Assembly: GCA_028023455.1 (NCBI GenBank) | Contig: JAQFVV010000001.1 | Span: forward strand, 24,915,401 to 24,979,400 | Length of the DNA: 64,000 nt | Source: Epiperipatus broadwayi | Taxonomy: Eukaryota > Onychophora > Udeonychophora > Euonychophora > Peripatidae | Direction: 5' to 3' | Part shown: piece by piece, positions 48,470-60,440 of the stretch | Layout of the letters: each line of letters begins with the position of its first letter | How positions within the stretch are numbered: the stretch's first letter is position 1 | Made by a program: the position numbers and the translations under genes | The notes under the pieces: generated by a model | Told to the model about the DNA's origin: nothing | The model's input: the letters and a program-made list of their open reading frames with translations, nothing else | The model's database searches: none

Positions 48470-50730
48470 ATATTTGTATATTGTGACCTTTCAAATTGGC
48501 ACCATGAAGGAATGTGGGAAGTCTACATTGTGCCAATAGTGATCAGGGATACCTGATATAAAAAAAAAATGAATTGTAATATAACTTAATGTATAATTCT
48601 GTTGAAAAGTTCTTAGTATGTTAGTTGGAGTGTACCAATCATAAAAATTTTGTTTTGATGTGTATCTAATAGTGGGAGAGGGGAATGGGTTATATCAGGA
48701 GTTGTTGATATGAAAGCTAAACTAGGGAATAAGTATTATTTGTCTGCAAGACTCTGATGAGTGTTTATTCATTAATTTTCTAATCTATTGTTTATTCCCA
48801 TTCCAAGATCTAACTTGTATATGTGGGTGCATGTCCATTCACATCATTCCACACTTCACACCTCATTCATATTTTGAATTATCACTCAGAATATCCATCT
48901 TGCAATAACATTTTATTTTGCCATAGATATTGTTAATAGCTCAGTCATTACTAGATTCTGGATTAATGGAAAGACAGACGCACACACACACACCATAAAT
49001 TAATATGGTTTTTTTTTTATTAATTATTTATTGCATAAAATCTTACATTTAAAAATGTAAAGTTTATTTATTTAATTTATTATTATTTAGCATTTGTAAT
49101 TTAATATATATATATATTTCCAATATTCTATTCCTAATTTTTTTTTACAAGTAATAAATTCTTGCATATTGTTGGCCTCATTATAACTGAAAAAAGGGGT
49201 GTGGCTAAGTAGGCAGAAGACTGGAGAAAAAGTTTCAAGGAAAGTGTAATACTTTTCTGAAGAAAAGGCAGTAAAAATAAAGTAGAGATAATTTACGTAA
49301 TAGAACAAGTGAACCTAATATTTTCATTAATAAGTTCTCTACTATTCCCTTTACTAATTAAATTTCTCTCATACTACTCAAGCATAAATGAAAGACACAG
49401 GATAATATTATTCAATATGGAAGGCTAAACTTTTTAAAGGTATACCAGCTCCAGTTTTTATCGACTAATACTTTGAATTTACTTTTATTCAAGATGCATG
49501 GATATTATTATATAAAAAAATTGCTAATATAATTTTGTTATAACTTATTTATAATGAATAGTGTGATAGTGGAAGTACGTAAATTAACAATACTAATAAT
49601 AATTTGAAAAGTTATGCTGGACTACTTAGTGAAATATTTTATTGACTCTCATTTAATAAGTTTTTTATTTTTATTGTGTAAAATAAGGCTGAAAAAAGAA
49701 ATTATTCATTCTAATACTTTACATTATTGGAATAGTTATGTATATTAAATTACCTTACCATTCACACCTATAAATGCGTGACCTAATGATATTTGATAAT
49801 TATTTACCAGAAATGTGTATAAACATGGATGACCAAATAACCTTGATCTTGATCATTATTAAAATTTATTAAATGTTGGAAATTTTAGACAGAACCGAGT
49901 TAAAAATAGCGTGGATCATAAACATTTATTTGGATGATCTTGCTGCGCTGTGGAGAGTTTATGAAAAATAAATTGATTCAAATATGTGCAAAAGCTGCTT
50001 ATAATGTCCATTGGGAAGCCCTAAGAACATTGGAAATTATTGCTGTTTGCCAAATTCATGTTTATTCTGCAGGAGTAATGTTTATATGTTTTAATGTATG
50101 TTTATTCGTCTTATCATCATGAGCTATGCGTGCATTTCTGCTTTGAAAGTTTCAAGTATGAACTAAAAAAAAGGATAAAAGGGAACTTTTATTTTAATGA
50201 TAGAAGGTTTGATATGCATTTCTTTCATTGCATATGATAGATAGGTAGGTTTATTCATTTATTTATTTTTTTTTATGTTTAGTTTGATTTATTATTATGT
50301 ATTTGTATGCCTAGTCTCATCTAGAGCACCTCAGAGATTTTCGTATAAGTTATACCAAACTGGTAAAATTTTCTTTTGTTGTATTATATAAAATATTATA
50401 TATTCCCATGCTCATATTATTAGTGCAAATTGCATGCTTTATCAGTATTCAATAGTTGGTTATAATAAATAGATATATGAAAACATTTATGCCAGTATTG
50501 CCGAATGGTCAGGCTTACTTGGTAGTATTTATGCTAATTTGAAATTTAATGTTCATAATTTTTCATAGATATTAGATTCATTTATAATTTAATTAATGCT
50601 AATATAACATTTTATTGTCTGATGTGATTTCGAAAATATTTCATACATGATCCTATTCGCGTGTGTGTTCGTTGTCATAAGCTATTTTATAAGAGTTAGA
50701 TTTATGCTTGTTTGTTTTTCTATCAGTTGT
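48470..50730 (+). other. Intronic stretch, no gene supported
   Basis: A/T-rich with (CA)n near 48978 and poly-T runs. ORFs at 49087-49308 (minus) and 49934-50122 (plus) are unassigned. The second lies just upstream of a gypsy-like relic and could belong to it. Confidence 0.4.
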
Positions 50731-50759
50731 GGCTGGCACTATGCGCTAAAGATTGTGAA

Positions 50760-50980
50760 AATTTAAGAGTTTGTCTGTTATGGATTTGTCCTATATGAAA
50801 TGCCTTAGATATCTTTTGAGTGGAGAGGTGATTGAAGGGATAATCATGCTATTTGGATTGAGTAATGCTCCTTTTACTTATTTACCTATTGAGCCATAGA
50901 TGGTGGCATATTTTTTTTATTTGATAGTATATGATGTGATGATTATATTTCTTAAAGTAAAGTGGTACATGCCCCGTTTA
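50760..50980 (+). pseudogene. Decayed LTR-retroelement reverse transcriptase fragment
   Basis: MLFGLSNAPFTY (from 50846) matches the FGL.NAP.TF block of gypsy-type reverse transcriptase. About 25 codons later, past a stop, YLIVYDVMIIF resembles a decayed YxDD(I)IVF block. An upstream VMDLSYM may echo the S(L)LDL...Y block. The fragment is short and stop-ridden, and no LTRs were found around it. This is a weak but specific match, unrelated in position to the intact-order gypsy element at 14.7-26.2 kb. Confidence 0.4.
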
Positions 50981-51976
50981 TTTATGAGTAATTGGCTGGG
51001 TTCTGCACTATTTGTGTCAGAAAAGTTGGTAGTTAATATGTTGATGAATTAAGTTGATGTTTGGAGTTTTGTTAACCCTCACGTGCTCGTGTGCGAATAT
51101 TTATTTGTTAGCATTTTGCTCTCTCTCTCTTCATTCCACATATTTATCGTTATGTAGTATATGTTAGTTATTTCAGATAAATGTTTTAGTGATTTCTGTA
51201 ATATACTTGAAGTCAGATTTATAATTTAATGATTAGCTCATTGTGCCATTTGTATTGTGAAGTTTATTCATTCTGCAAGTAAACCAATAGAAAATATAAT
51301 CAATAAATGCGTTGTGATTGTAAATTTATAAATGCGCACACATTCAAGATATGATAAACTTAGAGATATTGAGGGAGACCATTGCTGGAATTGTAAGTTA
51401 TAAGTAGCTTATCAAATCATATCACCTACATTATCATTATTTCATTTATTATTATTACTGGCAATTCACCCTCCCGGTATGAATGTAATATTGGATTACA
51501 AAATTTTTACTTTATTTAATGCTAATTTTAATGAAATTATTACTTAATTTCATATAGTAAGTATAGATTTATAGGCATATGGAAATAATTTCAATGGCAT
51601 TGATTGATTATTTGATACTGTTTTCTTAGTTCATTGAGAGCACAGAATGAAAATAGATGATATAAACATTGGTACGTGAATATATAATTATTTTGTGTGT
51701 CGCTAATAATTTAATAAATAGAGTTATAAATATTATTGAAATAACAGATAAGAGGAAGAGCCTCCAAATATTAAGTATATAGGATTTATGTAATTTAATT
51801 GTTATTTAGTCAAGCTTGTAGTTAATGTGAAATTAATGTTAAATCATCATCGATGTGTTTGTAAAAGAATGTGTCTTGTAATAAATGTTTGTTGAAATAA
51901 GATTCCCTCAGAATTATTTTACTATATATGTTCGATTGATCATTTCTACACACACATATGTTCAACATAATATAAT
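50981..51976 (+). other. Intronic stretch, no gene supported
   Basis: Nothing recognisable beyond a short (CT)n tract near 51120. Confidence 0.4.
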
Positions 51977-52192
51977 TGTAATACTTATCAGTTTAATAGT
52001 ATATGCAATCTATCTAGATAACATTGGATTAATTGATCTAAACATTGTATAATGCCAAGATATAGATTTTACCTTGTTTAAAACTGTAATACTTATCAGT
52101 TTAATAGTATATGCAATTTATTTAAATAATACTGAATTAATTGATCCAAACATTGTACGATGCCAAGATATAGATTTTACCTTGTTTAAAAT
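51977..52192 (+). repeat. Two-copy tandem duplication, period 108 bp
   Basis: The block beginning TGTAATACTTATCAGTTTAA at 51977 recurs at 52085 and each copy runs to ACCTTGTTTAAAA. The copies differ at about ten sites, so this is a moderately old local duplication. The sequence is not coding. The same length as the module exons is probably a coincidence. Confidence 0.8.
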
Positions 52193-52609
52193 AGATGGTG
52201 ATGTGAGATAAAAATGCACCCGACCTCTATCATTGTCCATCCTTTATTTCATTATAATAATTGTCAGTTTCCCAATAGTCCTCATTACTCAATAATCATC
52301 TTATAATAGGATTGATTTATTATTCATATAATAGAGCCCTGAGATTATTTCATCATTTAAATAAACATTGGTATGGTTGTGCAATCTAAATCAAATGTCT
52401 GTAGATTAATTAGTGTTACAGTGATCCCCAAACGTATTAGATGAGTGGTGTGATTGGTCTGGTATGTACTTGGATGGTGGGAGAATTGAACATATCAGGA
52501 TTCTTGATTTAATCCACGAATTGTTTTCTTTTGATAACTTAAGTAAGTGCTTATAGTATAACTAAATAAACATATAATTATTGTTTATAAATGCTTTTCT
52601 CACATCTTT
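52193..52609 (+). other. Intronic stretch, no gene supported
   Basis: No feature recognised. Confidence 0.4.
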
Positions 52610-55280
52610 CTCTATATGTACACATAAATGACTCATCGTAAACTAGTTACTGCATCTGTCTTATATGCTCATGAGATAACTGTTCAAATCTAGGCTAGGA
52701 AAATCTTTGAAATTTTTAAAAATTTAATCAGGCTTAAGATTTTTTTATAGTCAATAGTACAAACAACACATTACCAACATTGCTAACCATTCAATATTAC
52801 TAAGTAAATAGATACTCTTAGGTAAACAGTAAAATAATTATGAATAATCATGACTTACTATTTGGAAATGAATAAACACTATGAATGATGACTTCATTAC
52901 AGTTTTTTTAATGAGAAAATGCTGGAAGATTTTGGATTTTATATTTTTACTAGCGTTTGCATGTAGTAATTTCTTTTTTCTTTATAATCTAATACTAAGT
53001 GCACTTTCAGTGAGATTCACTCATAATTCTGAGAACTATGATTATGATGAACTTCACTGAAAGTGCATTTAGTATTAGATTATAAAGAAGAAAGAAATCA
53101 CTTCTTTACGTACATGAACAAACATGTGAAAATTTGAATTACAAATACAAATGAAGAGAAAAATCAATATATATATATAACATTTTTACATGAAAAACAT
53201 TTGATTTAATATTTTGTAGAAGAAAACAATTTTTTTTAATATATTTTCAGTGAAAAGAGTATTTAGATTTTTTTTCAAAATAGTTAGCAATAATGTCTTC
53301 ATTATATAATGAATGAAAATTTGAGATGCAAATATTTTTGAATTTATATTTGGACTAAAGGAATTATTTGACATTAATTGTTTCTTAGTATTAGTTTTAA
53401 AATACTAAACATATATGTCTTTTATATCATTATTTCTTAGACCAAATTTGTATTCAGTGATATGTTTTTCAATGTTTTTTTTTTTTTTTTCTAATATTTT
53501 TTTTATTATTAAAATAATTAATCTGTGAATTTTTACTTTAAATTTTCTTCCAAAGAATTAAAAAAAATTATTTTTTTAACGTGTACCAGTTTTGGTTTTG
53601 CATAGATCGTTTTTTGATTTTAGTCATATTTAAAGATAAAATTTTGAATTATAACTTTCATTTTTTACTAAAGTTTTTTTTATTAATCAAGATGATATTT
53701 AATTTTTTTTAAGTTGTTAAAATACTTAAATTATGTATTTTAATGTATAAAGAAAATATCGTCATGTCGTCATTATATATAAGAAAAAAATAAATATTCT
53801 TGAAAAACAATTATATTTGAGATTATCAATATTGCTACCATTATGTAATTTTTTAAATTTGTCTAATAACATGTAAAGCTTTCTATTTAGTTTCCATAAT
53901 CTAATGGATATTTTCTTTATAAAAAAAAATCATGACATCTTTGGTGAAGCCAAGAATATTTTAATTATTATTTTATATGTTTTGTTTTTTTTATTTGAAT
54001 GTTGCACATATGATGTATTGTTATCTGATATAGAATTAAAATATTCAGTAATACAATTATAATTTAGGATAACTTTAAATGGATTGAGGAAACACTGATA
54101 CCATTTTTAAATTATTAATCAGAAAATTACTTATTTAAAACATTGTTCAGAAAGAATGCTTTTTAATTATATCAGAATGAAGACTTTGGATCTCAAACAA
54201 CATTTTTTACATCATTAGAATTCTATTATTTTATTTTTTTATTAGTCATTTTCTAATTATTTCAATATGGAAGAATGGTTGCAAAATAAGTCACTGGAAA
54301 TATTGCAGAATATCTTCAAAATATAACTTTTCTTAACTTATGGCAAAGTCAAACTTATATTCTGAAATTATCTTACTTTGAATTTTACATTTCTTAATTT
54401 TGCATATACTCAAAGATTTCATTATTTAAAAATAATTCATGGTCAAAAAAAATATTTAAAAAAAATTATGAAAGCATTTTTAAAATAAAAAAATATTAGA
54501 AATGTAGTTTTTAAGACAGAAATAAAAAGTTTCTACTAGGATGTTAATTAAAAAATGAATAAAATGAGATACATAATGTATTTGTAAATTATACCTTTTA
54601 TGTGTCAATTTGAATAATAAAAAGTATAAAGAATTTTATTTTTTAGAAAATGATTTTGTGTCTGGTATTCATATAGTTTAAAATGAAATCTTTATGTTCA
54701 AGATAATGTTAATTAAAGATTCTTTATAATAAATATTTGTATAAAAATGAGATTTCAAGATTTATTTTAATAAAACACATATTTAAGGTGAATTAAATTC
54801 TATAATTGACTAAATAACTCGCTTCAATCAATGGGTAAATTGCAGTGAAGTATTTGACTATTTTTACATTAGAAGATAAAAGCATATACTAGTATTCTTG
54901 GAGTTAAAGGTAGTTTTCCATTCACAATAAGCTTCTAATATTTCTGAATTAAAGTTAGTTTTAAGAATTATTTTGTCTATAGGAATTATTTAATGATTAA
55001 TACCCAAGTTTTTAATACAAACTATTCTTAATTATTAAGATTTTACTTTAAAAAGTTCAATATATATTTTAAATTGAATTCTCAGTTTTATATTTGTCCA
55101 ATTAGTACATGTTTCAGTAATATTAGTGATATATTAAACATTTTTAAAGTTATGTCAAAGACTTCTCTAGAGTTATATGTACAGAGCTTAGCTAATCTTT
55201 CTGGTTATTATCATTCTAAAGTAAGGATATATTTAGATCCCAGTAGAATGAATGGAATAGATCGTAGAATGTAATATGGG
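52610..55280 (+). repeat. Duplicated intron segment, copy B (left part)
   Basis: It is collinear with copy A, 40100-42652. It carries the hairpin insertion at 52969-53098. The short ORFs inside (53186-53374 minus, 55074-55274 plus) are by-products of the repeat and not supported as genes. Confidence 0.75.
52969..53098. repeat. 130 bp near-perfect hairpin (MITE-like)
   Basis: The left 45 bases (starting ATTTCTTTTTTCTTTATAAT) are the reverse complement of the right 45, with two mismatches by eye. The ~40 bp centre is itself partly self-complementary around ATTCTGAGAACTATG. The corresponding point in intron copy A lacks it, so it inserted after the duplication. It fits a small foldback MITE or a hairpin-forming non-coding transcript. 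Confidence 0.75.
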
Positions 55281-56700
55281 ATAAATATGCAATACATTAT
55301 TGTAACCAATCAGAAATGATTTGTACATCACTTCTAAGTAGGTGCAAATCTACTATATTGTAATATAATATCCAGCTAAAAAATCATATCTTTGTCAAAC
55401 ATTGGTGGTGGAGAGGTCAGCGATGGTTGCTTTACAAGCAGTTGTCCCGGGTTAGTGGGTTCGCTTCCTGGCTGATGCTATGACACATGAAAAAAAAAAA
55501 ATCATATCTTTCCGTTCGTACCATTCATGTATTTCAAGTGAAATTTCTATCATTAGATAGAAAAGAGGTTAAAACTCTTGATCATTACATATTGGACTGA
55601 ATATTATTTAAATATTTAGAAAGCCTATTATTGATTTAAAGTGAAACATAATTTAAATGAAAATTAATGTATTATATTATTTTCAAGCACATGTCATGCA
55701 GGGTAGAGAATTTCTCTTTTGAAATCATATAGAACTATTGATTTATAATGATCTTCTAATTAGTGATAAAGAAATTGTATCTATTTTGAAAGATGTGGAT
55801 TTTATTTTGTAACTATAATGAAAAAGAGCATAAATTTTTTAGTTTGGGGGTGTTATTTTTCACTTTAAAGTCAAATGATTGACTGTCTAAATTCTTAAAT
55901 GTTCAGGCTGATAGTTCTATTATGCTGATCAAGTATTTACATTTTTGGTCACTTATTAATAGTGATTTCATTCGAAACAAATGTATATTGATGGAAGAAA
56001 TATCTGGTTTTTTAATTAGATACTGTTTTACAATATTAAGATTTGTTTAGGTATGTCTTACAAATCAACATTGCTGATATGAAAACTGATTACGAATATC
56101 TATGTCTGTCAATTGTGTACACATAAACATATAAAATTGATTCCTTAAATATCAAAATTTGAAAATTATTTTAAATGTTTTAGTGAATTAAAATATAATT
56201 CGAGGATTATCTTATGGTCTTTGAATTACAATGTTAATAAAATTGACCTAAGTATAGTAAGCTATGAATTTTTACTTTAAAGTTTTATATAATGAATGCT
56301 ATCTAAATCCATTTAATGTAAGATTGAGCTTTTTGTTAGATACATCTAATCATTACCTGATTTATCATTAAAAAAATTATATATACAGTATATATATTTA
56401 CATTGAAGATAATGTTTTTATAATTTAAAATTTATTTTTGGGAAATGTGGAATTGACTTTACAACAATATTTAATACTGTGGCATTTAAAACTTTATAGC
56501 TTAATTATTTAATCACTAATATTAATCCATTGTAGTATGTCAGATGTGAATTTGTCCATCTAATCTAGCATACAAAAGTTATTTTATAAAATAAATAATA
56601 ACTTTTGATAAAAAAAATTTATTAAACAAAAAGCTCATTAAAGTCATGGCTGTTACCATTGTGTAAGTGTACTGATTTAGATTTACATATATAATATATA
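55281..56700 (+). repeat. Duplicated intron segment, copy B (middle part)
   Basis: It is collinear with copy A, 46610-48000, and partly with copy C near 29820-30450. It is interrupted by the SINE at 55394-55498. Confidence 0.7.
55394..55498 (+). mobile_element. Short tRNA-derived SINE (~105 bp)
   Basis: RNA polymerase III boxes are present: A box TGGTGGAGAGG (about 55404-55414) and B box GGTTCGCTTCC (about 55459). An A-rich tail ends at about 55500. The element is flanked by a target duplication AAATCATATCTTT (55381-55393 and 55499-55511). The paralogous intron at about 46720 has only one copy of the site, so the empty locus is visible. The element is about the length of a tRNA plus a short tail. 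Confidence 0.8.
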
Positions 56701-58765
56701 TATTGTAATGATAACTTTTGTATTGTTATAATACTTATATTGAACGACAGATGGATTGAACCTGGATATCAACTATATACAATCAAAGAGATATATATAA
56801 TGAGATCTTCAAGATGTATACCATAATTTTTTATTTAAATAAGTAATAAGTTGAATGGTTAATAAAATTCAAATAAAATTTAAGTCAAATATATAATAAT
56901 ATTAACCAATGTGATGATAATGATTTATAATTTAAAAATATAAGCACTCCCAAAAATATTTTATTTGTTTTTCAGTTTCATTAAAAAGAAATTCAAAGGT
57001 ACCAAACCTCCTCAAAAGAAAGTTTACTTTTGGAAAAGTTTTTAAAGGAATGATCATCAATTATTATCGTCATCCCAGCATGTCCCCCAGTGAATTGCAT
57101 GATTTCTCAGGGCTGTGGATATTAACTAGCATATAGGTGTAAAAAACTTATATTTGGATTGAGTTACAAACACAAACTAAATGGATTAATAAAAAAAAAA
57201 TATTTACAATGAATAAATAAAACTGTTGCATATATATATTCACAACTATCAACACATATACAAAAAATATTATGGTAAAAAAGATATTTTAAGTTTAAAC
57301 TATGGTTCAACTTTAAGGTCATATGGTATTTATAATAATAAGATCTTACTACATTAAATATATTGAATCAGTCACTAACCATGGTTTTTTTTCAGGTACT
57401 ATTTTAATATTTTACTAATGTCTTCCTTAGTTTTTTCGATGATGATCTTGTCCTTGAACACTGATGATGTTAAAGTGAGTAAATATACCAGCACTGGTGA
57501 CATTCTATGAGCTATACTATATGTAGGTCTTGAGTTATTTATATGGCACTATTTATTTCTTCCTTCATGGCATTATAGATGCAAACTTCAGCACTAATTT
57601 TTGGATCTGACTGCATTTCTAGACATGTTTTGATTGATGTGGTTTTTGGTTATGTTGCCACACAGTAGATAGATTTCTTCTAAATAAAATTATCATACTG
57701 ACTGTTGTCTTTTAAACTTGTTAATCTTGTGTTAAGATTTGTAGAGGTCCCTATTGTCACATCTAGACGCATAGTCTTAAGGTTATAGCCTTAATATATT
57801 ACATACTGACTGTTGTAACTGGAGTATTGAAAAATACTTTAAAAACAGTTAGTAAAATATCGCTTATGGTGGAATAAGAGTTTTAATCAACAGTTGTTTC
57901 TCTTTTCAGTATGGTTCACAGCAACACAGCTTTAATAGTAGACTGCAAAGCAATATGGAATGAACTACTGGACTCCTAGAATTAGAATGATAGTAATAAG
58001 AGTACCTAGTTGCTTGTTTCTGACCTATATATACCAAATTGATGTTGTTCAAACAACATGGTTTCCAAACAACATATATGTCACCAACTTAGAGATGTAT
58101 GACCTTTGCATCATTGCAACAATATATTTTTTGAAAAATACCCCTTTACTCTCTTCAAAACATGTTGTGAATACAAATTTTAGACATTTTATTCTGATTT
58201 TTATACATCAATATGTGAAGAGAAGAAAAAAAAAAGTTTTTCTCTGTCTTCTCTTTTTATTTACATTTTATAATGTAGTAAGAAGGAAAATTATTGTTGA
58301 CTTTAAATTTTTTATTTATAACTAGTAAACTATTGTCAATTTTAACATTTTAATATTTTTTTCAAATCCACTGTCAAATTTTCTATAAAAATGGACATGT
58401 TGTTTAATTAAAACTTCCATTTGAAAGGCAGATTTAAATGTTTGAAATGCTTAAAATTTTTCTAAACTATGCAATTCAAAATTCTCTCATGTATCAAAAG
58501 CATTTTTCCTTCTTCCTTTACATTGTAATTTATCAATCTCTTACATACCTCAAAGTAAATATTTAATGATAATAATAATATACATAATTACTTTTTTTTA
58601 ATCTTTAAAGCAGTTTACATTTTTATTTCTCAAGTGAAACACACCTATGCATACACATTAATCAGTTCACATGAGTTTTTATTAAATACATTTTCTTTTT
58701 TAATCTGCTTTATTGTTATAATATAATCAATCTGGGCTACATCGGATTTGTTATAGCTACAATAT
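56701..58765. mobile_element. Anonymous ~2 kb insertion in intron copy B
   Basis: Copy A runs straight from the block matching 56690 to the block matching 58770, so about 2 kb are extra here. The ends are weakly inverted: TTGTAATGATAAC on the left and, reverse-complemented, TTGTAGCTATAAC on the right, each in an (AT)n context. Inside are a 121-codon plus ORF (57960-58325), hydrophobic and Lys-rich at the end, with no recognisable family, and a short GC-richer part near 57000-57120. It could be a decayed DNA transposon. A deletion from copy A is the alternative. Confidence 0.45.
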
Positions 58766-59092
58766 ATATATATATTAACAGAAGTAGTACAATTATTTGA
58801 GATGAATCTATAATATTTGAGAAAAACATATTTTCAATAATGTTCTTGTCTTTCTGCTTAATAATTCTTATCATATTATGTAATAAGTACTAAAAACTAT
58901 AATTTTCTTTTAAAATTAATACACGATGTTAATGTTAAATGTTTATTTATTGTAAAGTAAAGAAATTAAGATGCTGTTTTATTTTTAAATGATGGAATGA
59001 TATTTTACTCTTTTATTTTTAATTTGCAATTTCTGTAATTGTATTTAAAATATATTAACAAAATCAAACTTTCTGTTATTATTTTATTACAG
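58766..59092 (+). repeat. Duplicated intron segment, copy B (right part)
   Basis: It matches 48030-48330 and 30600-30810 up to the exon acceptor. The acceptor here is ATTTTATTACAG, the only one of the three with a CAG end. Confidence 0.7.
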
Positions 59093-59200
59093 GAAACAGA
59101 TCCAGAATCTGATTTATTGTCACAATTTGATACATTAGAGAATGGAAAAACATCAAAAAAGAAAAAAGTATCTAAGAAAAGAAAAAAATCATCTAGAAAA
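59093..59200 (+). CDS. Module exon 6 (36 codons)
   Basis: The acceptor TTATTACAG ends at 59092 and the donor GTAAGT starts at 59201. The 108-nt exon is in phase 0 and reads ETDPESDLLSQFDTLENG, then KTSKKKKVSKKRKKSSRK. This is the best preserved module, an acidic half followed by a strong bipartite-like Lys/Arg cluster. It has the best acceptor of the set and a consensus donor, so it is the most likely to be constitutively used. The shared introns make it a sister of the exons at 30811 and 48331. Treacle and Nopp140 are known nucleolar proteins with alternating acidic and basic repeats. The resemblance is architectural only. Confidence 0.7.
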
Positions 59201-60212
59201 GTAAGTACCATATATATAAAATATATATCAATATGCATATAAACACTTGCTTGTGATTAACAAAAGAAAAAAAAAAAATGTTAAAAAACATAATATCTGT
59301 TTTGGAAGGAACATATACACATTCAAATATATTTGATATTGATAGGCATATATGCATACATATTCATATATTATTTTAAAATTAATTAGAAAAGTAACAT
59401 ATATATTGGTATGCATATAGAAATCCTTGCATGTGATTATCAAAATAAAAAGAAACATGTTTTAGAAGGAAAGCAACACCCATATTGTAACTGTCAGAAT
59501 TGCACAACCTACATGCAAATCACCCGAAGGCAATTCATGTGCATTCCACATTTTGATATCACAGCATACCAACCTTTTCTCTTTACAACCTGCTAAGGTT
59601 AGTGAGAAAACAAAAGACCCTTAGCTATTTACCTAAGTGATTGATTGTAAATAAAGATTACAATCTGCCAAAAATAATACTATTTATTCATGTATATACA
59701 ACACAAAACAGATTAATTTAATTTTAATTATGCATAGATATAATATACAGTATGATTAAATGTTTGAACCAATTGATATTTGAGAGTCACTATTTTAGAA
59801 TACTATTTATGTAGAATATTATTAATGTTAATTGTTTAAATGGATTCCAATCTATTGCAGAGACACATAACTGTTCTCTACTATCTTCACCACTGTTCTA
59901 AGTTAACTGAAACAAGCTTATAAATTAAGATTTATTTTACTAATTGACTGTTGTGATCAATCACAGTTATAATATTAGTATGCAATAAGTAATAAAATAA
60001 TTGTAAAATACAGGAAATTGCATCTGTACTACAATGGTATCTATATAAGAGAAAATAATGCCATAAATGTATGCCTATGGTAGGAATTAACCAGCTATCA
60101 CAAGTATAGCATACAGTGATGACTGTCGCATATATATCACTATGACATGTATGAAGTAAAATTGATGGTATGTGGTAGAAATTGATCATTTACCACACAT
60201 CACTGTTTAAAC
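59201..60212 (+). other. Intronic stretch
   Basis: No gene is supported. The 61-codon ORF at 59411-59596 (Cys-containing) and the 85-codon minus ORF at 59932-60189 have no recognisable motif. Confidence 0.4.
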
Positions 60213-60440
60213 AGGATGGCTCAATTGGTTAGAGCGTTACCTTAAAATTCAATACTCAAGAATCTAAGGCTCCAGGTTTGAATCCCATGCTAGTACTGTC
60301 ACTGGTCAGGCCAGCAACACCTGAAGAAGAGGGGAGAATAATATCTCTCGAAATGTTGTGCATATACTAACGTGTTTGATGTGCTATTACTAACAGTTGA
60401 ATGTATTTGGAATATTTAAATAAATTTAAATTTTTCTAAA
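60213..60440 (+). mobile_element. tRNA-derived SINE (~230 bp)
   Basis: The head is tRNA-like: GATGGCTCAATTGGTTAGAG carries the A box (TGGCTCAATTGG) and AGGTTTGAATCCC carries the B box. The body continues through CACCTGAAGAAGAGGGGAGA and CTCTCGAAATGTTGTGCAT. It ends in an A/T-rich tail near 60440. Target duplications were not clear. It is a different family from the 105 bp SINE at 55394. Confidence 0.8.

Noticed and set aside
57380-57480. Possible exon between CTTCCTTAG (57431) and GTGAGT (57475)
   Set aside because: Only one frame is open, the phase does not match the other exons, and the stretch lies within the 2 kb insertion.
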